A stretch of DNA of 64,000 nucleotides from Kiloniella litopenaei (GTDB lineage: Bacteria > Pseudomonadota > Alphaproteobacteria > Kiloniellales > Kiloniellaceae). The notes below the pieces were generated by a model that did no database searches, was not told where the DNA came from, and saw only the letters and a list, made by a program, of their open reading frames with translations. Where the stretch lies: positions 1 through 64,000 of the forward strand of contig NZ_LANI01000001.1 in assembly GCF_000982415.1 (NCBI RefSeq). Reading direction: 5' to 3'. The position numbers and the translations under genes were made by a program. Below are positions 1 to 7,957 of the stretch, piece by piece (position 1 is the first letter of the stretch; each line of letters begins with the position of its first letter).

Positions 1-2
1 CG

Positions 3-158
3 CTGCACGAAGAAGAACTGGCCGGGATCCGAGCTTCTGACGTTCTGCTTGCAAAGGATAAAGACTGCCTGAACTGGATCTGCAAGTACCGCGAGCCAGC
101 CCCAGAAGGTCAGGCTGGCGCACGTGGCGAGCGTCGCAGCAGACGCAGACGGGCCTGA
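3..158 (+). CDS. C-terminal end of an unrecognised protein (partial)
   Basis: Only the last 51 codons are in the window; the gene enters from the left edge and ends at TGA 156-158. The visible tail begins LHEEELAGIRASDVLLAKDK and finishes in an arginine-rich stretch (RRSRRRRA), which suggests a nucleic-acid-contacting or disordered C-terminus, but I do not recognise the family. The frame is open, has no competing long frame, and is followed 42 bases later by a strong hairpin terminator, which is why I treat it as a real gene end. Confidence 0.6.
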   Translation: MHEEELAGIRASDVLLAKDKDCLNWICKYREPAPEGQAGARGERRSRRRRA

Positions 159-200
159 TAGATTTATCACTGGAAACAGCATCTGATAACCACATACAAT

Positions 201-227
201 AAAGGCCCCGCAATATGCGGGGCCTTT
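201..227. terminator. Strong hairpin terminator, usable in both directions
   Basis: A perfect 11-bp stem (AAAGGCCCCGC / GCGGGGCCTTT) closes a 5-base loop AATAT and is flanked by A- and T-runs on both sides. It lies between the plus-strand partial gene and the minus-strand 5'-nucleotidase, so it can end both transcripts. Confidence 0.9.
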
Positions 228-265
228 ATAAATTTGATCACATCAAAGTTGAAATCACTTTCACC

Positions 266-1891
266 TTACTTTTGAGCCGTAATACGTCCGGAAACAGTTC
301 CCTCAACCGGGCTGTTCGCCGTGATATAGTCAGCAAGGGCATCTTCCAGACTTGGGCCAAAATCATAGGCATCGATAGCGTGCTTTGCCAAAACGCTATA
401 GCCATCACCACCGTTACGAACATAGTTATTCGTTACCATGCTATAGATTTTGTTCTCATCAAGAGCGACAAAACCGTCTTTTTCGTTGCCGACCTCAACA
501 GAGACAACACGCGATCCCGGCTCGGCCTTTGGATCCCAAGTATAACGTGCCCCGGCAAGCTGTGGGAAACGACCAGCACCTTCTTCAACTTTTGACAGAC
601 CGTTTTCAAGCGCTTCGATAAAGTGCGCACCTTTTAGTTTGAAAGTCGCAATTGAGTTCTGGAACGGAAGAACTGTCAGCACTTCGCCCATGGTCACTGG
701 CCCCGCATCGATAGAAGCGCGAACACCGCCACCATTCTGAAGCGCAATCACAGCATCGCCACCTGTAGAATTCACACGGGCAAGCATTGCATCAGCAACC
801 ATATTGCCCATGGCACATTCACCAGAACGACATACAGAACGTGAACCATCAATGGTACTAGAGGCTGATCCCACTTCACGCTTTTGAATTTCAGCCAATG
901 GCTTGTTCAATTCCGCAACACGTGCCTTGATCTTTGCATCTTCGGGATAGGACTGATCCAACAGAACGGTATCCCCGCTCCAGCTCTTTAGATTGCCTTC
1001 ATCATCAAATGTCAGGTTCAGCTCACCCATAAACTTGGAATAGGCATAGGCCTGAACAATCGGAACCTGCTTGCCGTCCGGAGCCGTTTCAACAACAGGG
1101 TAAGGGCCTTCGGCACGATCATTGGAATTTGAAAGCAGAGTATGACTATGACCACCAACAATTACATCAACACCGGTCAACTGTTTGGCAACCTCTTTAT
1201 CACGCGGCACACCCAGGTGACTTAGCAAGATAATTTTGTTAACGCCCTGTGCCTGCATCTGATCAACGATTGGCTGAACGGCATTTACAGTATCAAAGAA
1301 TGTAATGCTATCGCCCGGGCTTGACGTTTCATCCGTATCCTCGGCCAGAGCGCCGATAACACCGATTTTTTCGCCACCACGTTCCAAAACGATAGAGGTA
1401 CCGTACTTACCACGAAGCGCTGATCCGGGTGCCGCAATGGTATTGGCACCAACGATAGGAAAGTTAGCTTTTTCAATAAACTGCAAAAAGACTTCGGGTC
1501 CATCATCAAATTCATGATTACCAATGGTCATGACATCAAAGCCGGTCATGTTCATCAGCTCAACAGCCGCCTGGCCTTTATAATTTGTATAAAACAATGA
1601 CCCTTGGAACTGATCCCCGGCATCCAGAACCAATACATTACCGCCTTTTGCTTCCAGAGCGGCCCGGCGATCGTTCAATGCCTTTGAAACACGCGCAAAA
1701 CCGCCAAAACATTTACCTTCGGCAAGGTCTTCGTCGCCACAGGTAGAATCATACTTGTTCACCGGCAAAATACGTGAATGTAAATCATTAATATGCAAAA
1801 TGTTTAAGGAATAATCAGCCTGCACAGGTGCTGTCATCAAACATAACCCGGTTGCAATGGCTGCCACTCCGGAGAGGTGCTTTAACATCAT
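266..1891 (-). CDS. Periplasmic bifunctional metallophosphatase / 5'-nucleotidase (UshA-like)
   Basis: A 541-residue secreted enzyme that removes phosphate from nucleotides (or from UDP-sugars or cyclic nucleotides) outside the cytoplasm, supplying nucleosides for uptake. Residues 1-25 are a signal peptide ending VQA. The N-terminal calcineurin-like metallophosphatase domain has HINDLHSR (33-40), DAGDQ (90-94), GNHEF (124-128) and a GGHSHT motif near 245, the usual two-metal ligands. The C-terminal 5'-nucleotidase domain carries LQNGGGVRASI near 390, the substrate-binding element. Length matches the UshA/YfkN single-unit family. GGGAG just upstream favours one of the two consecutive ATG codons at the start. 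It is transcribed alone, but with two nucleoside importers in the same window its likely job is nucleotide scavenging. The exact substrate is not readable from sequence. Confidence 0.88.
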   Translation of the reverse strand: MMLKHLSGVAAIATGLCLMTAPVQADYSLNILHINDLHSRILPVNKYDSTCGDEDLAEGKCFGGFARVSKALNDRRAALEAKGGNVLVLDAGDQFQGSLFYTNYKGQAAVELMNMTGFDVMTIGNHEFDDGPEVFLQFIEKANFPIVGANTIAAPGSALRGKYGTSIVLERGGEKIGVIGALAEDTDETSSPGDSITFFDTVNAVQPIVDQMQAQGVNKIILLSHLGVPRDKEVAKQLTGVDVIVGGHSHTLLSNSNDRAEGPYPVVETAPDGKQVPIVQAYAYSKFMGELNLTFDDEGNLKSWSGDTVLLDQSYPEDAKIKARVAELNKPLAEIQKREVGSASSTIDGSRSVCRSGECAMGNMVADAMLARVNSTGGDAVIALQNGGGVRASIDAGPVTMGEVLTVLPFQNSIATFKLKGAHFIEALENGLSKVEEGAGRFPQLAGARYTWDPKAEPGSRVVSVEVGNEKDGFVALDENKIYSMVTNNYVRNGGDGYSVLAKHAIDAYDFGPSLEDALADYITANSPVEGTVSGRITAQK

Positions 1892-2027
1892 GAACTCCCA
1901 AAAAGTTATTCTTGTTATAAGCGAGAAAGAGTAAAAGTCTTTTCAGGAACAGTCCACTGATAATTGAGAAAAAACAGTAGGAACCCAGCCTTACAAACCT
2001 TTTACAAGATCATAGGCCCGCAGAAAT

Positions 2028-3434
2028 TTATTCAATCAAACTTTGAAACAATTCCAACTTTCCATTTGCAGACCGTTCCAGTTTTTTGTGTGAAACCACC
2101 CGCACTGTTCCAGAAAAAGGCAAAGACTTCTTGGCCCACATGGAAAGTGCTTTGGTCTGATCATCGGTTAGCTCTTCTTCCAAGGCGACATTCAGGGTTA
2201 ATTCATCCAATGAAACCTGAACGATCTGGTATTCGCGAACAGGGGCAATCGTCAACATCTCGCCATAGGCCTTCGCCGATAAAGCAATCCAGCGATGTTC
2301 ACCATCGGGCTGTCGCAACCTGTTTCTTTCCCGCCCCAGGATTGATTTCAGAACAGGCAAACCACGCCCACAGGAACAAGGCGTCCCCATGACACCGAAA
2401 TCCCCAACAGCATAACGAATAAGCGGCATGGCAAAGTTATGCAAAGGCGTCACAACAATTTTCCCCGGTACACCAACAGGACAGGCGCGTCCATCTTCAT
2501 CAACGACTTCCAGATAAACCCCTTCACTTTGAATATGATAATGATCATTCTCGGGACACTGTAACCCTAGATACCCAAGTTCACGCGTAGAATAAAGATC
2601 CGTAATCCTTACTCCAAAGGCCTGATCAACAAGATGACGCACTTTATCTGTCAGAACCTCTGAAATCGTTTCAATCTGTTTCAGGTTTTTCGGGCGTATT
2701 CCCTGTTGCAAACAATATTCGGCCAACCTTTGGATAACGCTTGGATAGGTAATCAGGAAATCCGGTTCATTTCGTAAAAGCCATTCGGCTTGTTCTTCGA
2801 GTTTTGCATTGATGTTAAGTCCAGCAATGGGCCCTGTTTCAATTAAGGCATCTTTGCCTTTTAATGCCCCCCATCCCTTACCCAAAGTTCCGGGGTATTC
2901 GGCAACACCTGTTTTGGCAATGCGAATATGTCCCAGTTTCCACGACGGATCCCTGCCGTGCCAAATGTGATCTCGGGTCGTAAAGGCACGCCAGAATACT
3001 CGACTTAACTGTGTGTTTTTGACTGCTATCGGCTGGCCTGTTGATCCAGATGTGTATTGAGTATTGATCTTACCGTGACTTTTTGGGGGATACTTCGAGA
3101 GAAGGTCACTTCCTTCCCCAGTGATATTACCCCGCTCAAGAACAGGAAGAGTATGCCAGGAATGTTGTAATTCCTGTGGTGTTCTTGGAACGGGAAAGTC
3201 TTTGTAATAGGGAACCGATTTAATGGCGTATTTAACAAGTTGAAAAAGCTGCGCAAACTGTGCTTTCTCTATTTTCTCTGCATCCCACCATTGACTGTTT
3301 TCCATTTGGGTCAGGGCTACAGTAATGGCCATGTTCATCGAATTTCCCAGCTTTGGGAATTCCAAATGAGGCACGGCACTGGTTATTTGATATGCATCCA
3401 GCCAGTTAAAATTCGGCAAATCCGCCCCCGACAA
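2028..3434 (-). CDS. PaaK/CapK-like AMP-forming adenylating enzyme (phenylacetate-CoA ligase family)
   Basis: A 468-residue member of the ANL superfamily closest in look to phenylacetate-CoA ligase and coenzyme F390 synthetase-like proteins. It has the phosphate-binding motif TSGSTG (128-133), an adenine-site motif YSTRELG near 275, and the cysteine-containing segment CSCGRGLPVL typical of PaaK-like proteins. The longest frame starts with TTG at 3434 and lacks a convincing Shine-Dalgarno sequence; internal ATG codons at residues 33 and 35 are alternatives, so the start is uncertain. There are no phenylacetate genes nearby and no thioesterase or carrier protein, so the acid it activates is unknown. 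It lies downstream of the pyrimidine ABC operon on the same strand but beyond that operon's terminator, so it is probably an independent unit. Confidence 0.75.
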   Translation of the reverse strand: MSGADLPNFNWLDAYQITSAVPHLEFPKLGNSMNMAITVALTQMENSQWWDAEKIEKAQFAQLFQLVKYAIKSVPYYKDFPVPRTPQELQHSWHTLPVLERGNITGEGSDLLSKYPPKSHGKINTQYTSGSTGQPIAVKNTQLSRVFWRAFTTRDHIWHGRDPSWKLGHIRIAKTGVAEYPGTLGKGWGALKGKDALIETGPIAGLNINAKLEEQAEWLLRNEPDFLITYPSVIQRLAEYCLQQGIRPKNLKQIETISEVLTDKVRHLVDQAFGVRITDLYSTRELGYLGLQCPENDHYHIQSEGVYLEVVDEDGRACPVGVPGKIVVTPLHNFAMPLIRYAVGDFGVMGTPCSCGRGLPVLKSILGRERNRLRQPDGEHRWIALSAKAYGEMLTIAPVREYQIVQVSLDELTLNVALEEELTDDQTKALSMWAKKSLPFSGTVRVVSHKKLERSANGKLELFQSLIE

Positions 3435-3785
3435 CGCTCAAATATGATCAGAACAAGAAATTAAATCCGATTATGATTGGAGAATATCATACAGCAAAAT
3501 GCATTTCAGGCATACAAGCATTCAAAAACACTGCTTTTCTGGCTACTTACTTTCCGAAATTATTTTGTTTTTAAGGAGCGAAATTATTTTTTGATGGTTC
3601 TTTGCTTTGGGGTACACCCTAGGACGAGACAAGATTAAAGGAAAACATGGCGACAGACAAAAACGACGCTAAACAAAAAAAACAGGCCATCCGAATTTCG
3701 AATGACCTGTTCTGAAAATATCTGATCTTTAAACAACTTTGCCCGAAAACAAACAACAGAATCAGGATATGCTTACCAAACAACA
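3435..3785. other. Intergenic stretch without a supported gene
   Basis: This 351-base gap holds the terminator of the ABC operon (3681-3711) and a direct repeat of CGAAATTATTTT at 3555-3566 and 3579-3590, 24 bases apart, which may be a protein-binding site. A 22-codon plus-strand frame with an AAAGGA upstream overlaps the terminator and is listed among the rejected items. I see no other structure. Confidence 0.6.
3681..3711 (-). terminator. Terminator of the pyrimidine ABC transporter operon
   Basis: A 15-base inverted repeat (AACAGGCCATCCGAA / TTCGAATGACCTGTT, two G-U pairs) is followed on the minus strand by a run of eight T residues (the A-run at 3673-3680). It sits about 75 bases past the stop codon of the substrate-binding protein. 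Confidence 0.8.
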
Positions 3786-4772
3786 TTATTTAATGGCATC
3801 AACCACAGCATGGGTCCAAGCGCCTTCTGGCTTTTTGGTAATCACAGGATCTGATCCACCGCTCAAAAGAGTATCAACAGTGCGTTCATAATCAGCAGGA
3901 TCAAGTTTACCATCAGAACCAGCCGTCAGCTTGTTGATTTCGCCCATCATGCGGACCTGATGCTTTTCAGTCTGTGCACCAGTTGCATCATTTTCCAAAA
4001 CAATTTCAGCTGCTTCTTGCGGGTTTTCACGTGCATAGTCCCAGCCTTTCATGCTGGCCGCAACAAATCGAGCCATTTTGTCAACAAAAGCAGGGTCTTT
4101 CAGATTTTCTTCAAGCACATAAAGACCATCTTCCTGTGTTGCGACACCCTGTTCTTCATACTTGAAAACGACCAGTTCTGATTCAGGAATTCCCGCATCA
4201 ATAATCTGCCAATATTCATTATAAGTCATTGTCGAAACACAATCAGCCTGCTTTTGCAGAAGTGGATCAACGTTGAAACCCTGCTTTAAAACGGAAACAC
4301 CTTCAGCCCCACCACTGGTCGGTATTTGCAGTTTAGACATCCAGCTCAGGAAGGGATATTCATTTCCGAAGAACCATACGCCAAGTGTCCTGCCCTTGAA
4401 ATCATCAGGGGATGTAATGCCTGTTTCCTTGCGGCATGTCAGCATCATCCCCGATGTTTTAAAAGGTTGCGCGATATTAACCAATGGCACGCCCTTTTCG
4501 CGGGAAGCAAGCGCAGATGGCATCCAATCAACAATCACGTCTGCCCCGCCACCGGCGATAACCTGTGGTGGTGCAATATCAGGACCGCCTGGCTTGATAT
4601 TTACATCCAGATCAGCTTCGTCATAGAAACCCTTGTCCTTGGCAACATAATAGCCCGCGAACTGTGCTTGTGTTACCCATTTAAGCTGTAAGTTCACAGT
4701 ATCAGCAGCCTGTGCGACACCGCCAGCAACCCCAAAAGCCAACGCTGCAGCACCCAATAACAGTTTATTCAT
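3786..4772 (-). CDS. ABC transporter substrate-binding protein, NMT1/THI5-like (pyrimidine-type)
   Basis: Periplasmic binding protein of 328 residues for the importer encoded just upstream. Residues 1-22 are a clear signal peptide (MNKLLLGAAALAFGVAGG... ending AQA) and the mature part opens with LKWVTQAQFAGYYVAKDKG, the hallmark of the NMT1/THI5-like family that binds thiamin-precursor pyrimidines and related compounds. I moved the start from an upstream in-frame ATG to 4772 because AGGGAG lies 8 bases before it and it begins the signal peptide. It is last in the operon ATPase-permease-permease-binding protein. The neighbours (dihydropyrimidinase, ureidopropionase) argue for a pyrimidine base or catabolite as ligand; no TPP riboswitch-like sequence was seen, which argues against thiamin-precursor uptake. 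Confidence 0.85.
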   Translation of the reverse strand: MNKLLLGAAALAFGVAGGVAQAADTVNLQLKWVTQAQFAGYYVAKDKGFYDEADLDVNIKPGGPDIAPPQVIAGGGADVIVDWMPSALASREKGVPLVNIAQPFKTSGMMLTCRKETGITSPDDFKGRTLGVWFFGNEYPFLSWMSKLQIPTSGGAEGVSVLKQGFNVDPLLQKQADCVSTMTYNEYWQIIDAGIPESELVVFKYEEQGVATQEDGLYVLEENLKDPAFVDKMARFVAASMKGWDYARENPQEAAEIVLENDATGAQTEKHQVRMMGEINKLTAGSDGKLDPADYERTVDTLLSGGSDPVITKKPEGAWTHAVVDAIK

Positions 4773-4822
4773 TATTATCTCCCTGTTGTGGTTCCATCTT
4801 AAAACAGAGTTAATCCGACGAA

Positions 4823-5956
4823 TTAACGACTGCTTCGAAAAGATGGATGCCAAAATGTACATGCCCGTTCGATAACGACCATGATTCCATAAAAAGCAGT
4901 ACCGGCAATCGCAGCTACTGCAATCTCAGCCCAGACCATATCGACGTTCATACGGCCCACTTCGGTTGAAATACGAAACCCCATACCAACAATCGGTGTA
5001 CCGAAAAATTCGGCAACAATGGCCCCAATCATGGCAAGGGTAGAGTTAATTTTCAAGGCATTGAAAATAAATGGCAATGCCGACGGCAGACGAAGCTTGA
5101 TCAAACTTTGCCAATAGCTCGCCGCATAGGTTTTCATCATATCCTTTTCAATGGACGAGGTAATGGATAACCCAGCCACCGTATTCACCAGCATTGGAAA
5201 AAAAGTCATGATGATGACAACAGCGGCCTTGGAATGCCAATCAAAGCCGAACCACATAACCATTATCGGGGCCACCCCGATAATCGGCAGAGCACTAACC
5301 AGATTTCCAATCGGCAGTAACCCGCGTTGTAAAAAAGGACTTCGGTCAATCAGAATGGCAGTTATAAATGCACTTCCACACCCAAGAACATATCCAATTA
5401 GAACAGCCTTCAGGAATGTTTGTTGGAAATCAGCCCAAAGGATATCAGTCGATGCCACAAACCGTGCCCCAATCATACTTGGAGGAGGCAAAAGCACCGT
5501 CGGTATTTCTAACCCGCGAACAACGAGTTCCCAAAGCAAGAGTAACCAAACACCAAATAATACAGGAACAACAATACTGTAGAAGCGCTTTGTGGCGGGT
5601 GTATTTGATTTCTTTGCCGAAAGCTGATCAACCAAAATCCAGGCCATCAACCATGCAGATACCACCAGACACCAGAAACCAGCTGTCAGATGTTGATCGG
5701 CAATATCAAGGCGGGCCAATAGCATCCATGCCCCGGCATGGGGCAGGATCACGAGCACCAGATCAGCAATCCACCCACTTAACCGATTGAGAATAATTGC
5801 GACCGACGCCAAAATGGAAACTAAAGCAAATGCCCCAAGACCACTGTCAGACCACAGTGAAACGGCTTCATTGTTAATCTCTGCCAAAGGTAAGATAACA
5901 GCCAGAAGTGAGAATAATGTGCTCAGAATGGCAAGTGATTGTCTGAAGCTAATCAT
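4823..5956 (-). CDS. ABC transporter permease (second permease of the pyrimidine importer)
   Basis: Inner-membrane permease of 377 residues of the SsuC/TauC/ThiX type. The first 110 or so residues form about four extra membrane helices not found in most family members; the canonical BPD_transp_1 domain follows, with the EAA-type coupling loop around SLIKLRLPSALPFIFNALKI. Its start overlaps the stop of the preceding permease by 4 bases (ATGA), which indicates translational coupling. Together with the neighbouring permease it would form the heterodimeric channel. The ligand is inferred from context only. Confidence 0.85.
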   Translation of the reverse strand: MISFRQSLAILSTLFSLLAVILPLAEINNEAVSLWSDSGLGAFALVSILASVAIILNRLSGWIADLVLVILPHAGAWMLLARLDIADQHLTAGFWCLVVSAWLMAWILVDQLSAKKSNTPATKRFYSIVVPVLFGVWLLLLWELVVRGLEIPTVLLPPPSMIGARFVASTDILWADFQQTFLKAVLIGYVLGCGSAFITAILIDRSPFLQRGLLPIGNLVSALPIIGVAPIMVMWFGFDWHSKAAVVIIMTFFPMLVNTVAGLSITSSIEKDMMKTYAASYWQSLIKLRLPSALPFIFNALKINSTLAMIGAIVAEFFGTPIVGMGFRISTEVGRMNVDMVWAEIAVAAIAGTAFYGIMVVIERACTFWHPSFRSSR

Positions 5957-6882
5957 TGTGCCATCCCCATCTTCTTTAGAACAATTTTATTGGATATACC
6001 AACCAGAGAAACCAGCCCGGCAGCCAACAAGGCCGCCGCAATCAATGCCGACCAGATTTGCACTGTTTGACCGTAATAGGACCCGGCAAGCAATCTTGCC
6101 CCTAACCCTTCGACGGCACCTGTGGGTAGCTCCCCAACGATCGCGCCAACCAAACTGGTCGCGATGGCAACTTTCATGCCTGTAAAGAGATACGGTACCG
6201 ATGACGGCCAGCGCAGTTTCCAGAAAAGATCCCAGTTTGATGCGTTGTAGGTCCGCATCAGGTCGAGATGAATAACCTCTGGCGAACGCAAACCCTTAAC
6301 AATTCCGACAGTAATGGGAAAGAAGCTGAGATAGGTCGCAATAAAAGCTTTGGGTAAAATTCCCTGAATTCCGATCGCATTCAGAACCACAATAATCATC
6401 GGGGCAATTGCCAGAATTGGTATGGTTTGGGATGAAATAATCCACGGCATCAGGCTTTTGTCCAAGCTGCGATTATGGACAATGCCTACAGCGAGTAAAA
6501 TTCCCAGAACCGTCCCGATAACAAAACCCAGCAAAGTTGTCGAAAGCGTTATCCAGCTGTGGTAAACAAGTGACCGTTTCGATGTAATTTTCTTTAGAAC
6601 TGTCGTCTTGTACAATTCTACCAACACCTGATGCGGCGCGGGCAGAACAGGGCGTTCTTGTTCCAGCGTATCACTGATAAGCTGGCTTGTTGTCCATTCA
6701 ATATTATTCCGTTTGTATATTTCTTCCTGAAAAGGGCTGTTCAACATAACAGCAGAAAAATACCAAATAGCGATGATTGCCATGACAATCACCATTACAG
6801 GGCCTGTTTTCCCGGACATTAACCGAGACCAAAGTCCCTGCCCCCTGACGACGCCAGGAGAAATCAGAGCATCAGTCGTCAT
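5953..6882 (-). CDS. ABC transporter permease (first permease of the pyrimidine importer)
   Basis: A 309-residue inner-membrane protein with about six membrane helices and the family coupling loop (WDLFWKLRWPSSVPYLFTGMK). Its 5' end overlaps the ATPase gene by 11 bases and its 3' end overlaps the next permease by 4 bases, so the three are one translationally coupled unit. A long periplasmic segment (roughly residues 50-85) follows the first helix, as in other two-permease importers that act with NMT1-like binding proteins. Confidence 0.87.
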   Translation of the reverse strand: MTTDALISPGVVRGQGLWSRLMSGKTGPVMVIVMAIIAIWYFSAVMLNSPFQEEIYKRNNIEWTTSQLISDTLEQERPVLPAPHQVLVELYKTTVLKKITSKRSLVYHSWITLSTTLLGFVIGTVLGILLAVGIVHNRSLDKSLMPWIISSQTIPILAIAPMIIVVLNAIGIQGILPKAFIATYLSFFPITVGIVKGLRSPEVIHLDLMRTYNASNWDLFWKLRWPSSVPYLFTGMKVAIATSLVGAIVGELPTGAVEGLGARLLAGSYYGQTVQIWSALIAAALLAAGLVSLVGISNKIVLKKMGMAQ

Positions 6883-7810
6883 AGCTATGCCCTTCCTTCA
6901 GACCTTCACGTACGCGATGGGCAATTTCCAGAAATTCCGGTGTTTCGCGAATATCCAACCCGCGATCCCGAGGTAAATCACAATCAATTACATCGTAAAT
7001 ACGCCCGGGTCTTGGGGACATAACCACAATTTTCGAGGAAAGAAACACAGCTTCGGGTATAGAGTGTGTCACAAACAAAACTGTTTTGTCCGTTTTATCC
7101 CACAGACGCAAAAGCTGTTCATTCAAATGGTCACGGACAATTTCATCCAAAGCACCAAATGGTTCGTCCATTAACAGAAGTTCCGGATCAAAAGAAAGTG
7201 CACGTGCGATGGAAGCCCGCTGTTGCATGCCCCCGGAAAGTTGCCACGGATATTTCTTATCAAACCCGGCAAGATTGACGAGCTCCAGATTACGGGAAAT
7301 CCGGTCCTGTCTTTCAGATTTAGGAATTCCCATTACTTCCAATGGCAGAGATATATTACCCGCAATGGTTCGCCAAGGGTACAGTGCCGGAGCTTGAAAT
7401 ACATATCCATAATCCCGGTTTAATCTGGCTTCACGCGCACTGACACCATTCACCAAAAGCTCACCACCCGTGGGCTGTTCCAGATCTGCGACCGCCCTGA
7501 GCAAGGTCGTTTTACCGCATCCGGAAGGCCCGATAAAAGATACAAAATCACCCTGATTGATGGTGAGATCAATATCAGACAGTGCATGAACAGGCCCGTC
7601 ATTTGTCTCAAAAGTAAGCGACAATCCATTGATATTTATGACAGAATTCACACCCTGATCTTGTTGGATTGGAACTGTTTCAGCATTTATAGTCTCTGGG
7701 TTCATACTGTTTGTATCCATCTTTTTTGCCTGTTCGGCCGTCTCTTGTTTTGAACGTCCGCCGGCGCCAGTTGCATTGCCAGTTGTATTTGTGGCAGTCG
7801 ATTGCAGCAT
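6872..7810 (-). CDS. ABC transporter ATP-binding protein of the pyrimidine importer
   Basis: Cytoplasmic ATPase of 312 residues of the SsuB/TauB/ThiZ type. Walker A GPSGCGKT is at about 94-101, the signature LSGGMQQR near 195, and Walker B LLLMDEPFGALD near 215, all intact. The first 55 residues are a polar low-complexity extension absent from most relatives; AGGGAG seven bases before the ATG nevertheless supports this start. The gene follows dihydropyrimidinase on the same strand after 147 bases containing a stable hairpin, so import may be expressed both with and separately from the hydrolases. Confidence 0.88.
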   Translation of the reverse strand: MLQSTATNTTGNATGAGGRSKQETAEQAKKMDTNSMNPETINAETVPIQQDQGVNSVININGLSLTFETNDGPVHALSDIDLTINQGDFVSFIGPSGCGKTTLLRAVADLEQPTGGELLVNGVSAREARLNRDYGYVFQAPALYPWRTIAGNISLPLEVMGIPKSERQDRISRNLELVNLAGFDKKYPWQLSGGMQQRASIARALSFDPELLLMDEPFGALDEIVRDHLNEQLLRLWDKTDKTVLFVTHSIPEAVFLSSKIVVMSPRPGRIYDVIDCDLPRDRGLDIRETPEFLEIAHRVREGLKEGHSYDD

Positions 7811-7869
7811 GGCATAACTCCCTGTTTATAGAACTCTGTCTTTAGTGACAGTTATCGTTCTTGTTTTGA

Positions 7870-7896
7870 AGTGGCACAAAATTGGATTGTGCCACT
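7870..7896. repeat. Intercistronic hairpin between hydA and the ABC operon
   Basis: A perfect 10-bp inverted repeat (AGTGGCACAA / TTGTGCCACT, 7-base loop) lies between two minus-strand genes. A T-run follows only on the plus strand, where there is no gene to terminate, so on the transcribed strand it is more likely a mRNA-stabilising or processing hairpin, or a weak terminator, that sets apart hydA and transporter expression. Confidence 0.55.
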
Positions 7897-7957
7897 CCTT
7901 TTTTCTTGCTGAAATCAATTCAGCTTGTACTTTTCACGCATAAAACAGCGGGCAAAT

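Noticed and set aside
3647-3715. 22-codon plus-strand frame with an AAAGGA upstream (MATDKNDAKQKK...)
   Set aside because: It runs through the terminator of the minus-strand ABC operon, its codons come partly from the A-run and the stem, and no gene follows that it could lead into. Chance is likelier than a microprotein.
3786-7810. Thiamin-precursor (ThiXYZ) importer as the identity of the first ABC transporter
   Set aside because: The binding protein is of the NMT1/THI5 type, but no thi gene or TPP riboswitch is nearby and the neighbours are all pyrimidine catabolic, so I kept a pyrimidine-type call without a gene symbol.
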